In this document: positions 45,177 through 54,068 of the stretch, in pieces | How positions within the stretch are numbered: the first letter of the stretch is position 1 | Layout: the number at the start of each line of letters is the position of its first letter | NCBI RefSeq assembly: GCF_029589495.1 | Contig: NZ_JAAIVF010000002.1 | Span: forward strand, 1-64,000 | DNA: 64,000 nt | Direction: 5' to 3' | Source: Speluncibacter jeojiensis | Lineage (GTDB): Bacteria > Actinomycetota > Actinomycetes > Mycobacteriales > Mycobacteriaceae | Program-made: the position numbers and the translations under genes | Notes under the pieces: generated by a model | The model's input: the letters and a program-made list of their open reading frames with translations, nothing else | The model's database searches: none | What the model was told of the DNA's origin: nothing

Positions 45177-46301
45177 TCAGAACGCGCAGCCGACCAGCAC
45201 GGGTTCCGGTTCCAGCGTCACCCCGAACGCCTCCCGTACCCCGGCCCGCACGTCCCGGGCCAGGTCGAGCAGATCCGTGGTGGCCGCCGCACCCCGGTTG
45301 GTCAGCGCGAGGGTGTGCTTGGTCGACAGCCGCGCGGGAGCGGACGTGCCCGGATGGCCGCGGTGGAAGCCGGCCCGCTCGATCAGCCACCCCGCGGACA
45401 ACTTGACCGCGTCACTGCCGGCGACCGGGTACCGCGGGACCGCGACATCGGCGCCCACCCGCGTCTCGATCGCGGACAGCACGGCGGGCAGCCGGTCCGC
45501 CGGCACGATCGGGTTGGTGAAGAACGACCCCGCGCTCCAGGTGTCGTGGTCGGCGGGATCGAGCACCATCCCCTTGCCCGCGCGCAGCTTGAGCACGCAC
45601 TCGCGCACGTGCGCGACCGGCGCGCGCTCGCCCTCGGCGGCACCCAGCGCGGACGCCAGCTCGCGATAGCGCAGCGGCGCACTCAGACCGTCGGCGGTCA
45701 CGTCCAGCTCGACCTCGAGTACCAGCGCGTCGTCCGAATGCTTGAGGACGCTGGTGCGGTACCCGAGGGACAGTTCGCCCGGCTGAGCCCAGTGGACGTT
45801 CCCGGTGCGCCGGTCCAGCAGCCGCACGCGCCGCAGCACCGAACCGACCTCGACGCCGTAGGCACCGACGTTCTGCACCGGGGTCGCCCCCGCGGATCCG
45901 GGGATGCCGGACAGACACTCCAGCCCGCCGAGCCCGGCGGACACGGTCGCCGCGACCACCTCGTCCCACACCGCCCCGGCCTCGGCCCGCACAACAGTCC
46001 CGTCAGTGGTCCCGTCGGCGGGACCGCCGATCTGCACCGCCGGGTTCGCCACCCGCACCACGACGCCGTCAAATCCCGTGTCGGCGATCACCAGGTTGGA
46101 GCCGCCCGCCAGGACCAGCAGCGGGACGCCGGCAGCGTCCAGTTCCCGCACGACCGACACCAACGAGTCGGTGTAGGTGCAGGTCACCATTGCCGTGGCG
46201 GGACCGCCCAGACGCAAGGTGGTGTACGGCGCGAGGGGGACGTCGCGTTCGAACCGGGCACCGGCTCGCGTCGCGATCTGCGCTGGGTCGATGGTGGACA
46301 C
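45177..46301 (-). CDS. murB: UDP-N-acetylenolpyruvoylglucosamine reductase
   Basis: The 374-aa flavoenzyme makes UDP-MurNAc. It has the FAD stretch [45 protein letters not shown] and the proton-donor Ser in [13 protein letters not shown] start with no ribosome site and TACCGT 8 nt upstream; the promoter is shared with the divergent DUF2505 gene. Equivalent to Rv0482. Confidence 0.95.
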   Translation of the reverse strand: MSTIDPAQIATRAGARFERDVPLAPYTTLRLGGPATAMVTCTYTDSLVSVVRELDAAGVPLLVLAGGSNLVIADTGFDGVVVRVANPAVQIGGPADGTTDGTVVRAEAGAVWDEVVAATVSAGLGGLECLSGIPGSAGATPVQNVGAYGVEVGSVLRRVRLLDRRTGNVHWAQPGELSLGYRTSVLKHSDDALVLEVELDVTADGLSAPLRYRELASALGAAEGERAPVAHVRECVLKLRAGKGMVLDPADHDTWSAGSFFTNPIVPADRLPAVLSAIETRVGADVAVPRYPVAGSDAVKLSAGWLIERAGFHRGHPGTSAPARLSTKHTLALTNRGAAATTDLLDLARDVRAGVREAFGVTLEPEPVLVGCAF

Positions 46302-46309
46302 AACCTGTC

Positions 46310-46319
46310 ACGGTAACCT
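46310..46319. promoter_or_regulatory. Bidirectional leaderless promoter (murB / DUF2505 gene)
   Basis: The two start codons are 25 bp apart. On the plus strand TAACCT (46314-46319) ends 7 nt before the ATG at 46327; on the minus strand TACCGT (46310-46315) ends 8 nt before the murB GTG at 46301. The two -10 boxes overlap in the small palindrome GGTAACC. Confidence 0.65.
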
Positions 46320-46326
46320 GCCTGTC

Positions 46327-46836
46327 ATGGCCCGCCGCATCGACTACTCCGCCCGACTGCCCTTCTCGGCAGATCGGGTGTACGCCGCGCTGTCCGACCG
46401 CGACTACTGGGACGGCCTGATGGCCGAGATGCGTGAGCTGACCCCCACTTCGCACGTCGAGTCCCTCACCGTCGAGGACAGCGGCATCGCCGTGCACCTG
46501 ACCCAGGTGATCCCGCGCGAGACCCTGCCCACCATCGCCCAGACCGTGATGAAGAAGGACCTGGTCATCACCCGTAAGGCCAGCTACGGCCCGTTCGACG
46601 GTGACACCGCGAAGGGCGAGTTCTCCGCCTCCATCCCGGCCGGTCCGGGCGCGCTCGACGGCACGATCGAGCTGTTCAACACCCCGACCGGGTCGACGCT
46701 GCGGACCTCGCCCGAGGCCAAGGTGTTCATCCCGTTCGTCGGCAGCAAGCTCGAGCAGCTCATGCTGGTCAACCTCGTCGACCTGTTCCGTGCCGAGGCC
46801 GAGTTCACCGAGAAGTGGCTCAGCGACCGGGCGTGA
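46327..46836 (+). CDS. DUF2505 family protein (Rv0481c type)
   Basis: The 169-aa protein looks like a START/SRPBCC-fold lipid- or hydrophobe-binding protein (starts RRIDYSARLPFSADRVYAALSDRDYWDGL). The exact ligand is unknown. It begins directly after a -10 box and has no ribosome site. Its stop overlaps the methyltransferase start (GTGA). Confidence 0.87.
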   Translation: MARRIDYSARLPFSADRVYAALSDRDYWDGLMAEMRELTPTSHVESLTVEDSGIAVHLTQVIPRETLPTIAQTVMKKDLVITRKASYGPFDGDTAKGEFSASIPAGPGALDGTIELFNTPTGSTLRTSPEAKVFIPFVGSKLEQLMLVNLVDLFRAEAEFTEKWLSDRA

Positions 46837-47621
46837 GCCGGTCACACACGACCCCGCGCCCCGTCGGCGTCATCACCCGCGGCACCACCGGCATCAACCG
46901 TTTGCGCCGCAGCGACCGCTGGCTCGTGCACGACCCCTCGGTTCACCGTGCACTCACCCGCGCGGCCGAGCCGCTGGTGGTCGACCTCGGCTACGGCGCC
47001 AGCCCGGTCACGACGATCGAGCTGGCCCGACGGCTGCGCACGGTCCGCCCGGATCTGCGGATGGTCGGGCTGGAGATCGATCCCGCCCGCGTGGTCCCCG
47101 GCCGCGAGGGCGTGGTGTTCGCGCGCGGCGGGTTCGAGATGGCCGGGCTGCGCCCGGTACTGGTGCGGGCGTTCAACGTGCTGCGGCAATACCCGGAGGA
47201 GGCGGTGCCCGAGGCCTGGGCGTCGCTGCGGCGGAGGCTCGCGCCGGGCGGGTTGATCATCGAGGGAACCTGCGACGAGTTGGGTCGCCGCTGCGTCTGG
47301 GTGCTGCTCGACGCCGACGGCCCCAGGTCGCTGACGCTGGCGTGGGATCCGCACACCGTCGAGCGCCCCTCCGATCTGGCCGAACGGCTCCCCAAGGCGC
47401 TGATCCACCGCAACGTGCCCGGCGAGCGGATCCACCACCTGCTCGAACTCGCGGACCGGTGCTGGGCCACGGCCGCGCCGCACGCCCCGTTCGGTCCGCG
47501 GGCCCGGTGGCGGGTGGCGTGCCAACTGCTCCGCGACGCGGGGATCGAGGTCGCACGCCCGCGCCGACGGCTCCGGGACTGCGTGCTGACGGTGCCGTGG
47601 AGCTGCGTCCAGCCGTCCTGA
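46833..47621 (+). CDS. Class I SAM-dependent methyltransferase-like protein
   Basis: The 262-aa protein has a Rossmann-like glycine loop (VVDLGYGASPVTTIELARRL), the acidic VGLEIDPARV and LAPGGLIIEGTCDELGRR. It is likely a methyltransferase, though the loop is not canonical. GTG at 46833 overlaps the DUF2505 stop; ATG at 46815 is an alternative. Substrate unknown; translational coupling suggests joint work with the DUF2505 protein. Confidence 0.8.
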   Translation: MSRSHTTPRPVGVITRGTTGINRLRRSDRWLVHDPSVHRALTRAAEPLVVDLGYGASPVTTIELARRLRTVRPDLRMVGLEIDPARVVPGREGVVFARGGFEMAGLRPVLVRAFNVLRQYPEEAVPEAWASLRRRLAPGGLIIEGTCDELGRRCVWVLLDADGPRSLTLAWDPHTVERPSDLAERLPKALIHRNVPGERIHHLLELADRCWATAAPHAPFGPRARWRVACQLLRDAGIEVARPRRRLRDCVLTVPWSCVQPS

Positions 47622-47664
47622 CCGCGACCGCTGCCGGCCCCGGCCCAGGAACCGGACCAGATGC

Positions 47665-48297
47665 TCAGCCCAGGCCGGCCTCGAGTGCGCGCAGCAGCCG
47701 TTCCGACCCGTGATCGGTCAGCTCGTGGGTCCGCTCCTCGAGATCCTCGACGGTGACGTCTTCGCGCCGCACCGCATCGCCGACCACGAGGTCGAGTTCG
47801 TGTTGGGAGATGCCCACGTCCGCGAGGTCGCACACCGTCCGCACCGCGGTGGTGATCGGAAAGCATTGCACCCGTTCGACATCCGTGGGCGCGAGCGATT
47901 CATGGTGCACGACGACCTGCGGCGCGGTCGGGTTGACCCCGTCCGGCGCGACCAGGTGGACGAAATAGGGGCGCAGCGTCCCGAGCCCGTGCAGGCCCGC
48001 CGCCGACTGGTGCGAGATCACGCCCCGCTCCCCTGCCCACAGGCACCACCGGGCGAACTCCTCGGTGTCCGAGTGCGGCCAGTCCGGCAGCCGGAACAGT
48101 TCGCGGTCCACCCGCTGCCAGGCGTCACGGGCCAGGTTGTCGCCGATCTCGCGTGCGCAGTAGCCGATGTCGAGCACCTGCCCGACCGTGAAGTAGCCCG
48201 CCTGCTCGAAGGCGAGCCTACGCAGCCGGCGCTCCGGCGTGCCCCGATACGCGGGGTCGGGCGAGCCGCCGGAACGGGAACCGATGCGACCGTTCAT
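47665..48297 (-). CDS. AbiEi-like (type IV antitoxin domain) protein, no visible partner
   Basis: The 210-aa protein has an N-terminal winged helix typical of AbiEi antitoxins (RRLAFEQAGYFTVGQVLDIGY) and a second domain with VHHESLAPTDVERVQCFPITTAVRTVCDLA. An AbiEii nucleotidyltransferase toxin would be expected next to it, but none is present in the window. Such solitary AbiEi-like proteins are frequent in actinobacteria. Leaderless start likely (TAGCAT 6 nt upstream). Confidence 0.8.
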   Translation of the reverse strand: MNGRIGSRSGGSPDPAYRGTPERRLRRLAFEQAGYFTVGQVLDIGYCAREIGDNLARDAWQRVDRELFRLPDWPHSDTEEFARWCLWAGERGVISHQSAAGLHGLGTLRPYFVHLVAPDGVNPTAPQVVVHHESLAPTDVERVQCFPITTAVRTVCDLADVGISQHELDLVVGDAVRREDVTVEDLEERTHELTDHGSERLLRALEAGLG

Positions 48298-48303
48298 GAC
48301 CGA

Positions 48304-48309
48304 ATGCTA
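48304..48309 (-). promoter_or_regulatory. -10 box of leaderless AbiEi-like gene
   Basis: TAGCAT (minus strand) fits TAnnnT and ends 6 nt before the ATG at 48297. Confidence 0.5.
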
Positions 48310-48315
48310 TCCGTA

Positions 48316-48331
48316 TGTGATCTGCGCCACA
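48316..48331. promoter_or_regulatory. CRP/GlxR-like site
   Basis: TGTGATCTGCGCCACA matches TGTGA-N6-TCACA at 9 of 10 positions. It lies between the divergent AbiEi-like and DUF2993 genes, 19-34 bp upstream of the first. Only a consensus match. Confidence 0.35.
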
Positions 48332-48408
48332 GGACAACGGGAACCCTCACAGAACCTTCAGACATTTCCCGCGTCCGAGCCCCCGATCATCGGGAAGAAT
48401 GGCCGACG

Positions 48409-49203
48409 ATGACCACTTACACGCACTCGATCACCGGCAGCCCGCAGAAGCCGAAGCGCTCCAAGGCGAGCATCGCGCTGCTGGTCGTCGTCGCCGTCCT
48501 CGTCGCGCTTGTCGCAGCCGGGGTCGGCGGCGAGTTCTACCTGCGCCACAAGGTCACGTCGTGCCTGAGCGACTCACTGTCCGAGCAGATGGGCGGACCC
48601 GTCGACGTCGGCCTGAGCCCGAAGCCGATGCTGCTGACGATGCTCGACAAGAAGATCCCGTACATCACAGTCGACAGCAAGGACGCCACCTTCGGTCAGC
48701 CCGGCGGCCCGCAGCTCAAGAACATGCAGGTCCAGTCCCGGTTCGACGACGTGCGACTTCCCCAGGGCAGCGGCCAGGACGGCTCCATCGCCAGCTCCAC
48801 CGCCACGGTCACCTGGCCCACCTCCGCGATCCAGCAGAGCTTGCAGACCCTGCCGTTCGGCGGGCTGATCACCGGGATCGACACCACGGGCGCCGATGGC
48901 TCGATGCAGTTGCAGTTCGTCGGCGGCCTCGGCTCGATCACGCTGCAGCCGCAGATCCAGAACGACCGCGTCGTCGTCAACACGCTCGGTGCCCAGGCAT
49001 TCGGGATCGGGCTGCCCACCGACGCCGTCGCCCAGGTCGTCGACCTGATGACCGGGAGCATGGCCGGCTATCCGATGGGCCTGACCCCGACCGCGGTGAA
49101 GGTCTCCGACGCCGGCATCCAGATCGGTCTCACCGGCGGCCACACCACGTTGCAACCCGCGTCGGGTACGCAGTCCGGTCAGAGCGGCTGCTCGCTGGCC
49201 TGA
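48409..49203 (+). CDS. DUF2993 (LmeA-like) membrane-anchored protein, Rv0479c type
   Basis: The 264-aa protein has one N-terminal transmembrane helix (about 22-42) and a periplasmic DUF2993 domain, with DVGLSPKPMLLTML typical of the family. The family member LmeA acts in lipomannan elongation; this paralogue's task is unknown. The ATG follows GGGAAG by 11 nt. Upstream open frame to 47710 belongs to the opposite-strand gene and is rejected. Confidence 0.87.
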   Translation: MTTYTHSITGSPQKPKRSKASIALLVVVAVLVALVAAGVGGEFYLRHKVTSCLSDSLSEQMGGPVDVGLSPKPMLLTMLDKKIPYITVDSKDATFGQPGGPQLKNMQVQSRFDDVRLPQGSGQDGSIASSTATVTWPTSAIQQSLQTLPFGGLITGIDTTGADGSMQLQFVGGLGSITLQPQIQNDRVVVNTLGAQAFGIGLPTDAVAQVVDLMTGSMAGYPMGLTPTAVKVSDAGIQIGLTGGHTTLQPASGTQSGQSGCSLA

Positions 49204-49225
49204 CCAGAGCCGGACCGACCGTCTG

Positions 49226-49906
49226 TCAGGCGGGCAGGCCGTCGAGCACCGTCCGCGTACCCGAAAGCCCCAGCCGGGTGGCACCCGCGGCCACCAGTTC
49301 GAGCGCGAACTCGGCGGTCCGGATCCCTCCGGACGCCTTGACCCCCAGCCGGCCGTCGACGGTACGGGCCATCAGCGACACCGCGGCGACGCCGGCCCCG
49401 CCGGCCGGGTGGAACCCCGTCGAGGTCTTGACGAAGTCCGCGCCCGCCCGTTCGGCCGCCGCGCAACACTCGACGACGGCCTCCTCGCCTCGATCCGAGG
49501 CCAGCAGCGCGGCGGACTCGATGATGACCTTGAGTACGGTCGGCGCCGGTACCGCCTCGCGAACCGTGAGAATGTCCGCCAGCACGGCGCCGTAGTCGCC
49601 GGACACCGCCGCGCCGAGGTCGATCACCATGTCCACCTCCTGCGCGCCGCTGTCCACCGCCAGCCGGGCTTCGGCCGCCTTAACCAGCGAGTGGTGGGCA
49701 CCCGACGGGAACCCGACCACCGTCGCGGTGACCAGCCCCGGCGCCCGCAGCGGCAGCATCGACGGAGAGACGCACACCGCCAGCACGCCGAGTCCGGCTG
49801 CCTCGTCGACCAGCGCACGCACCTGCGCCACGGTCGCCTCCGGCTTGAGCAGGGTGTGGTCGATCATCTTGGCGAGCTGGCTGCGGTTCGGCTGCGGGGA
49901 TGACAT
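49226..49906 (-). CDS. deoC: Deoxyribose-phosphate aldolase
   Basis: The 226-aa DeoC cleaves 2-deoxyribose-5-phosphate to glyceraldehyde-3-phosphate and acetaldehyde. The Schiff-base Lys is in [11 protein letters not shown] and the helper Lys in [10 protein letters not shown]. Equivalent to Rv0478. The chosen ATG gives the usual length; the frame open to 50851 is the shadow of purU. Confidence 0.95.
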   Translation of the reverse strand: MSSPQPNRSQLAKMIDHTLLKPEATVAQVRALVDEAAGLGVLAVCVSPSMLPLRAPGLVTATVVGFPSGAHHSLVKAAEARLAVDSGAQEVDMVIDLGAAVSGDYGAVLADILTVREAVPAPTVLKVIIESAALLASDRGEEAVVECCAAAERAGADFVKTSTGFHPAGGAGVAAVSLMARTVDGRLGVKASGGIRTAEFALELVAAGATRLGLSGTRTVLDGLPA

Positions 49907-49972
49907 GCCCGACAGCTTGACACAAGGCGACCTCGCGCCCCTGTCCGCTGTGCCGCCTGAGACACTGGCCAC

Positions 49973-50878
49973 ATGAATCCCGCCGTCGGCGACGATCGCC
50001 GTTTCGTCCTCACCCTCGGATGCCCCGACCGCACCGGCATCGTGGCGCGGATCTCCGCCTTCCTGGCCGAGTTGGGGGGATGGATCGTCGAGGCGGCCTA
50101 CCACGCGGACGAGGACACCGGCTGGTTCTTCACCCGGCAGGCCATCCGGGCGAGCTCGGTCGAGCTGAGCGCGTACGAGATCCGTGAGCGGTTCGCGAAG
50201 GTCGCCGCCGAACTCGGCCCCGAGACCGAGTGGTCGCTCCACGACAGCGGCGAGCCGAAACGGGTGGTGCTGCTGGTCAGCAAGGAGGGCCACTGCCTGC
50301 ACGACCTGCTCGGTCGCGCGGCCGGCGGCGAACTGCCCGCGACCATCACCGCGGTCATCGGCAACCACCGCGACCTCGAACCGGTCGCCCGCGCGCACGG
50401 CGTCGCCTTCCACCACGTGCCGTTCCCCGCTGCCGGAACCGACGACGACGCCCGTGTCGAGGCCCGCACCGCGGCCTTCGCGCGGATTCGGGAGATCGTC
50501 GACGCCCACGACCCGCACGCGGTGGTGCTGGCCCGCTTCATGCAGGTGCTGCCGCCGGAACTGTGCGAACACTGGACGGGCCGGGCGATCAACATCCACC
50601 ACAGCTTCCTGCCGTCCTTCGTCGGCGCCCGCCCCTATCACCAGGCGTTCGCCCGCGGCGTGAAACTGATCGGCGCGACCTGCCACTACGTGACCGGCGA
50701 ACTCGACGCGGGACCGATCATCGAGCAGGACGTCACCCGCATCGACCACTCCGACACGGTCCCCGACATGGTGCGCCAGGGCCGTGACATCGAGAAGCTC
50801 GTCCTGGCGCGGGGCCTGCGCTGGCACCTCGAGGACCGGGTGCTGGTGCACGGCCGCAAGACCGTCGTCTTCAGCTGA
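49973..50878 (+). CDS. purU: Formyltetrahydrofolate deformylase
   Basis: The 301-aa PurU releases formate from 10-formyl-THF. An ACT domain (residues 10-90, [18 protein letters not shown]) precedes the formyltransferase fold with the catalytic Asn/His in [11 protein letters not shown] and Asp in GPIIEQD. It starts 66 bp from the divergent deoC, without an evident ribosome site. Confidence 0.95.
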   Translation: MNPAVGDDRRFVLTLGCPDRTGIVARISAFLAELGGWIVEAAYHADEDTGWFFTRQAIRASSVELSAYEIRERFAKVAAELGPETEWSLHDSGEPKRVVLLVSKEGHCLHDLLGRAAGGELPATITAVIGNHRDLEPVARAHGVAFHHVPFPAAGTDDDARVEARTAAFARIREIVDAHDPHAVVLARFMQVLPPELCEHWTGRAINIHHSFLPSFVGARPYHQAFARGVKLIGATCHYVTGELDAGPIIEQDVTRIDHSDTVPDMVRQGRDIEKLVLARGLRWHLEDRVLVHGRKTVVFS

Positions 50879-50914
50879 GCGTCGACCCTTCGGGCGCCGG
50901 CCGCTACGGCGCGG

Positions 50915-52021
50915 TCAGGCGTGCCGACGCCCCGCGGCCGTCGTGGAACGTGCCGACAGCACCGCCAGCCGGCGCAGTTCGGCGGTGAACGCGCGCGGCG
51001 ACTCGACCTGGCTCATGTGACCGACGCGGGGCAGTTCGAGCAACCGCTCGAGATGCCCGGTCTCGGCCAGCACCTGCGCGATCCGGCGCGCGTGGACCGG
51101 AGGGGTGAGACGGTCGGCCTGTCCGACGAGCACCGACGTCGGCACGGTCAGCCCGTGCAGTGCGGCCCGGATGTCCAGGCCGGCGATCGCCGCGCCCCAC
51201 AGGGCGCGGTTGCGGGCCGAGCACGAGTTGACCACCTTCCTGCAGAACTCCGCCTGCGCGGGCGTCGCGTCGGGTCCGACCGCGACATAACGGAAACCCC
51301 ACTGCGGCAGCAGCGCCGCGGACACACGCGCGGTCAGTGCGGCGTGACCGATCCGCTCGGTCGCCCAGGGCAGCCCCTCGGGGACCGGCACCACACCGAC
51401 GTCCGCGATCAGCCGGTCGGTCGCCGTGCTGGCCAACAGCACCGCACCCGCATAGCGCCGGACCTGACCGGAATGCCTTCCGGCCCAGGCGATCACGGTC
51501 ATCCCGCCCATGCTGTGCCCGGCGATCACCGCACGCCTGCCGCGCGGCACGGTCGCCTGCAGCACCGCGGCCAGGTCGTCGGCGAGCGTGTTCGCGTCCA
51601 GCGGCATCGCACCGGTCGGCGTCCGGCCGTGACCGCGCTGGTCGTAGGTGATCACGCGGTGGTCGCGGGCGAGATCGTTGACCTGCGCGTGCCACACCTC
51701 GGTCGAGCAGGTCCAGCCGTGGCTGAGCACGACCAGCGGGCCGTCGGCCGGCCCCCTGGCCTCGACGTTGATCGGGCACCCGTCCGCGCCGGACACCGGG
51801 ATGCGCTCCGGGTCGTCCGCCGGGCTGCGCAGCAACCGGTCGAGGAGGCGGCGTTCGGATCGTGCCCGGGCCTCGGCCAGCGACCTGGACCGCGACATCG
51901 GCGCAGCGATGCCGGTCGTCAGCTTCTGCACGAGACCGGCCTGTCCGATCCCGGTCGGCACGAACCCGATCGGTACGAGTCCCAGCGGCAACCGGTCGAT
52001 CGAAGGCTTCATGGCCACCAT
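50915..52021 (-). CDS. Alpha/beta hydrolase (membrane- or lipid-associated type)
   Basis: The 368-aa protein has a hydrophobic N-terminal region (LGLVPIGFVPTGIGQAGLV), then an alpha/beta hydrolase domain with nucleophile GHSMGG, acid VGQADRLTPP and VGHMSQ for His. Substrate unknown. AAAGGA precedes the ATG at 52021. The 152-bp gap to merR contains an 18-bp CTCTCAG dyad, so the MerR protein may control it. Confidence 0.85.
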   Translation of the reverse strand: MVAMKPSIDRLPLGLVPIGFVPTGIGQAGLVQKLTTGIAAPMSRSRSLAEARARSERRLLDRLLRSPADDPERIPVSGADGCPINVEARGPADGPLVVLSHGWTCSTEVWHAQVNDLARDHRVITYDQRGHGRTPTGAMPLDANTLADDLAAVLQATVPRGRRAVIAGHSMGGMTVIAWAGRHSGQVRRYAGAVLLASTATDRLIADVGVVPVPEGLPWATERIGHAALTARVSAALLPQWGFRYVAVGPDATPAQAEFCRKVVNSCSARNRALWGAAIAGLDIRAALHGLTVPTSVLVGQADRLTPPVHARRIAQVLAETGHLERLLELPRVGHMSQVESPRAFTAELRRLAVLSARSTTAAGRRHA

Positions 52022-52065
52022 CGCGCGTCCTTTCCTCGAGGCGACGAGGAGGAAGTGTGATCAAC

Positions 52066-52083
52066 CTCTCAGTCAACTGAGAG
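52066..52083. promoter_or_regulatory. CTCTCAG dyad before the hydrolase gene (possible MerR operator)
   Basis: CTCTCAG-TCAA-CTGAGAG has perfect 7-bp arms. The flanks extend the symmetry (GTT/AAC and TGTG/CACA). CTCTCAGT also occurs at 52926-52933, just before merR. The shared motif suggests that the MerR protein binds both places. Confidence 0.5.
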
Positions 52084-52113
52084 TTACACATACGCGAGGC
52101 TTGCGTTACACGG

Positions 52114-52132
52114 AGGTCCGTTTTTTGGACCT
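52114..52132. repeat. AGGTCC/GGACCT hairpin after merR
   Basis: A 6-bp stem (52114-52119 with 52127-52132) encloses a run of six T (plus strand). It lies 42 bp after the merR stop on the minus strand. It may be a weak terminator. Confidence 0.4.
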
Positions 52133-52173
52133 AATCGTTAACATTCGTTCACCGCACGATGGCGGATCACAGG

Positions 52174-52911
52174 CTATTCGTCGGTCTGCAGCTGGTCGGC
52201 CGCCCGCCCGATGGCCTTGGCGATCTCCTGCTCCATGCTCTCGGCGAGCAGCACCTGGACCACTCGGTTGGCATCGGGACGGACCTTGTTGATCAACGTC
52301 GCGATCTCCCGGACCTTGTCCGGGTCCAGGTCCCGCTCGCTGCCCACGGTGCCGAGGTAGTGGTCGGCGACCAGCCCGACGAACCGCTGCGCCACGTCCT
52401 GCAGATCGGCCCGCACGTGCTCGGCCAGCGACAGCAGATCCTCCAGCGGCACACCGACCTCCACCAGCGCCGACGCGGCCTGCACCAGCTGCGGCCTGCG
52501 CACCGAGTACCCGTCCTCCCCGTCCGCGGCGAGCGCACCGAGCTCGGTGGTGCGTTCGATGTCCGCCGCGGTGGTCCGCTCGCCGAACAGCTTGCGCAGC
52601 TCGGCCATGGTCAATCGCGCCTTCTGCCGGATACTCCCCCAGCGCCCGCCGATGTCGCCGGTCTCGAACAGGTCCTCGACCCGGAGCCCGTACTGGGCGG
52701 CGGTGAGCAACTCGCGGATGGTGGCGAAGGTGTAGCCGCGGTCGAGCATCCGCGAGATCAGCCGCAGCCGCGCCAGATGGTTCTCCGAGTACCAGCCCGA
52801 GCGGCCCTGCCTGCGCGGCGGCAGCAGCAGCCCCCGATCCTGATAGACACGGACGTTGCGGACACTGACCCCGGCCTCGCGGGCCAGGTCGTCGATCCGG
52901 TACTCCTTCAT
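52174..52911 (-). CDS. MerR-family transcriptional regulator
   Basis: The 245-aa regulator has an N-terminal MerR winged helix (MKEYRIDDLAREAGVSVRNVRVYQDRG), a recognition wing with RSGWYSENH and a helical dimer region. The C-terminal part has no cysteine cluster, so it is not a metal sensor; it probably binds an organic ligand. GAGGCAGG precedes the ATG. It lies between a diiron oxygenase gene and a hydrolase gene, all on the minus strand. Confidence 0.9.
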   Translation of the reverse strand: MKEYRIDDLAREAGVSVRNVRVYQDRGLLLPPRRQGRSGWYSENHLARLRLISRMLDRGYTFATIRELLTAAQYGLRVEDLFETGDIGGRWGSIRQKARLTMAELRKLFGERTTAADIERTTELGALAADGEDGYSVRRPQLVQAASALVEVGVPLEDLLSLAEHVRADLQDVAQRFVGLVADHYLGTVGSERDLDPDKVREIATLINKVRPDANRVVQVLLAESMEQEIAKAIGRAADQLQTDE

Positions 52912-53012
52912 CGCCTGCCTCGGCCCTCTCAGTACGCGCGTCCTGCTGAATTCTAGCGGCTGCGCGACCGCGGCCCGCGCTCGTTGAGCGGGGCCGGTCA
53001 GGGACCGGTGTC

Positions 53013-53082
53013 ACCTCACATATCCAGGGCGCACTTCACACGAACCCGGGTGCATGTGAAGTGCGCGCACAGTGTGTGAGGT
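53013..53082. repeat. 70-bp nested inverted repeat
   Basis: An outer 8-bp arm pair (ACCTCACA 53013-53020, TGTGAGGT 53075-53082) and an inner 12-bp pair (GCGCACTTCACA 53029-53040, TGTGAAGTGCGC 53055-53066) are separated by matched 8-nt internal loops. The 14-nt centre holds ACCCGGGT. It lies between the AurF stop (53102) and merR, so it may terminate the AurF transcript or be a repeated extragenic element. Confidence 0.8.
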
Positions 53083-53101
53083 CGGCGTGAGGAGTGGCGA
53101 G

Positions 53102-54028
53102 TCAGACGATGTTGGCCCGCTTGAGCAGGAACTTCGACGGACCGCCTACCAAGCCGACCGAGTCGAGGAACTGCACGGTGCCGGCGCAGCCGTTGCGGAT
53201 CATCGACTGGTGATGCGGGTTGTTCGCGGCGACCTTGCGCGCCTCCTTCGGATCCAGCCCCGCCGCCTTGTAGGCGTCCTTGTGTACCAGCGTCTTGACG
53301 ACGAAATACGCGGTTCCGCCCATCAGCAACCGCGCATAGGCGCGCTGGACCCGGCCCAGCTCCGCGGCCTTTCGGATGGTCTCCTCGCGGGCGAAGCGGA
53401 TGTGCCGCGCCTCCTCGGTGACGTGGATCTTGCTCACCGAGCGGGTGATCGGCTGGACGCGGTCGTCCTTCATGAAGTCGCGCTGCATCATGTCGAGAAT
53501 CTCCTCGGCGAACAGCGTGCCGCCGTAGGCGAGCGACCCCGTCGAGGTCGACTTGAAGAACGCGCCCAGCCACATGATCGCCTTGTTGGGCTTGTAGTTG
53601 GGGATACCGAACTTCTGGAAGGCGCGCGCGAACATCGTCGAGTGCCGGCACTCGTCGGCGATCTCGGCCAGGCCGAACATCACATGGTTGCTGTCGTAGC
53701 GCTGCCAGTAGACGTCGCGCAGGATCATCTGCATCAGACACATCTCGAACCAGATGCCGGTGGAGCTGATGCTCGCGGCCTCGTGCTTGCTGAGCGTGAC
53801 GCGCTGCTCCTGGGTCATCGACTCCCACATCTCGGTGCCGTACAGGCTGCACCACTCGGGGGTCATGCCGTAGAGCGAGTCGTCGATCGGCGCCTCCCAG
53901 TCGACCTCGACCGTCGGGTCGTACGACTTACGGGCCGACGAGGCGAGCAAGCGGGCCGCGGTCTCCTGACGTCCCCCGTGCTTGGACCGGCGCCCCTGCG
54001 CCACGGTCCGATCCTCGGTGATCGACAT
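53102..54028 (-). CDS. AurF-like diiron oxygenase
   Basis: The 308-aa protein belongs to the AurF/DUF non-haem diiron family. The ligand set of AurF is present: Glu95, Glu126-x2-His129 (ADECRH), Glu175 or Glu176 (FAEE), and His202-x3-Glu206-x2-His209 (HVTEEARH). AurF is a p-aminobenzoate N-oxygenase; here the substrate is unknown and the enzyme may act on lipids or amines. The ATG at 54028 has GGGAG 5 nt upstream. A 14-bp dyad (54069-54082) lies upstream. Confidence 0.88.
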   Translation of the reverse strand: MSITEDRTVAQGRRSKHGGRQETAARLLASSARKSYDPTVEVDWEAPIDDSLYGMTPEWCSLYGTEMWESMTQEQRVTLSKHEAASISSTGIWFEMCLMQMILRDVYWQRYDSNHVMFGLAEIADECRHSTMFARAFQKFGIPNYKPNKAIMWLGAFFKSTSTGSLAYGGTLFAEEILDMMQRDFMKDDRVQPITRSVSKIHVTEEARHIRFAREETIRKAAELGRVQRAYARLLMGGTAYFVVKTLVHKDAYKAAGLDPKEARKVAANNPHHQSMIRNGCAGTVQFLDSVGLVGGPSKFLLKRANIV

Positions 54029-54068
54029 CATCGCTCCCAATCCGATCCAGAAACCCGGTACTTCCGGT

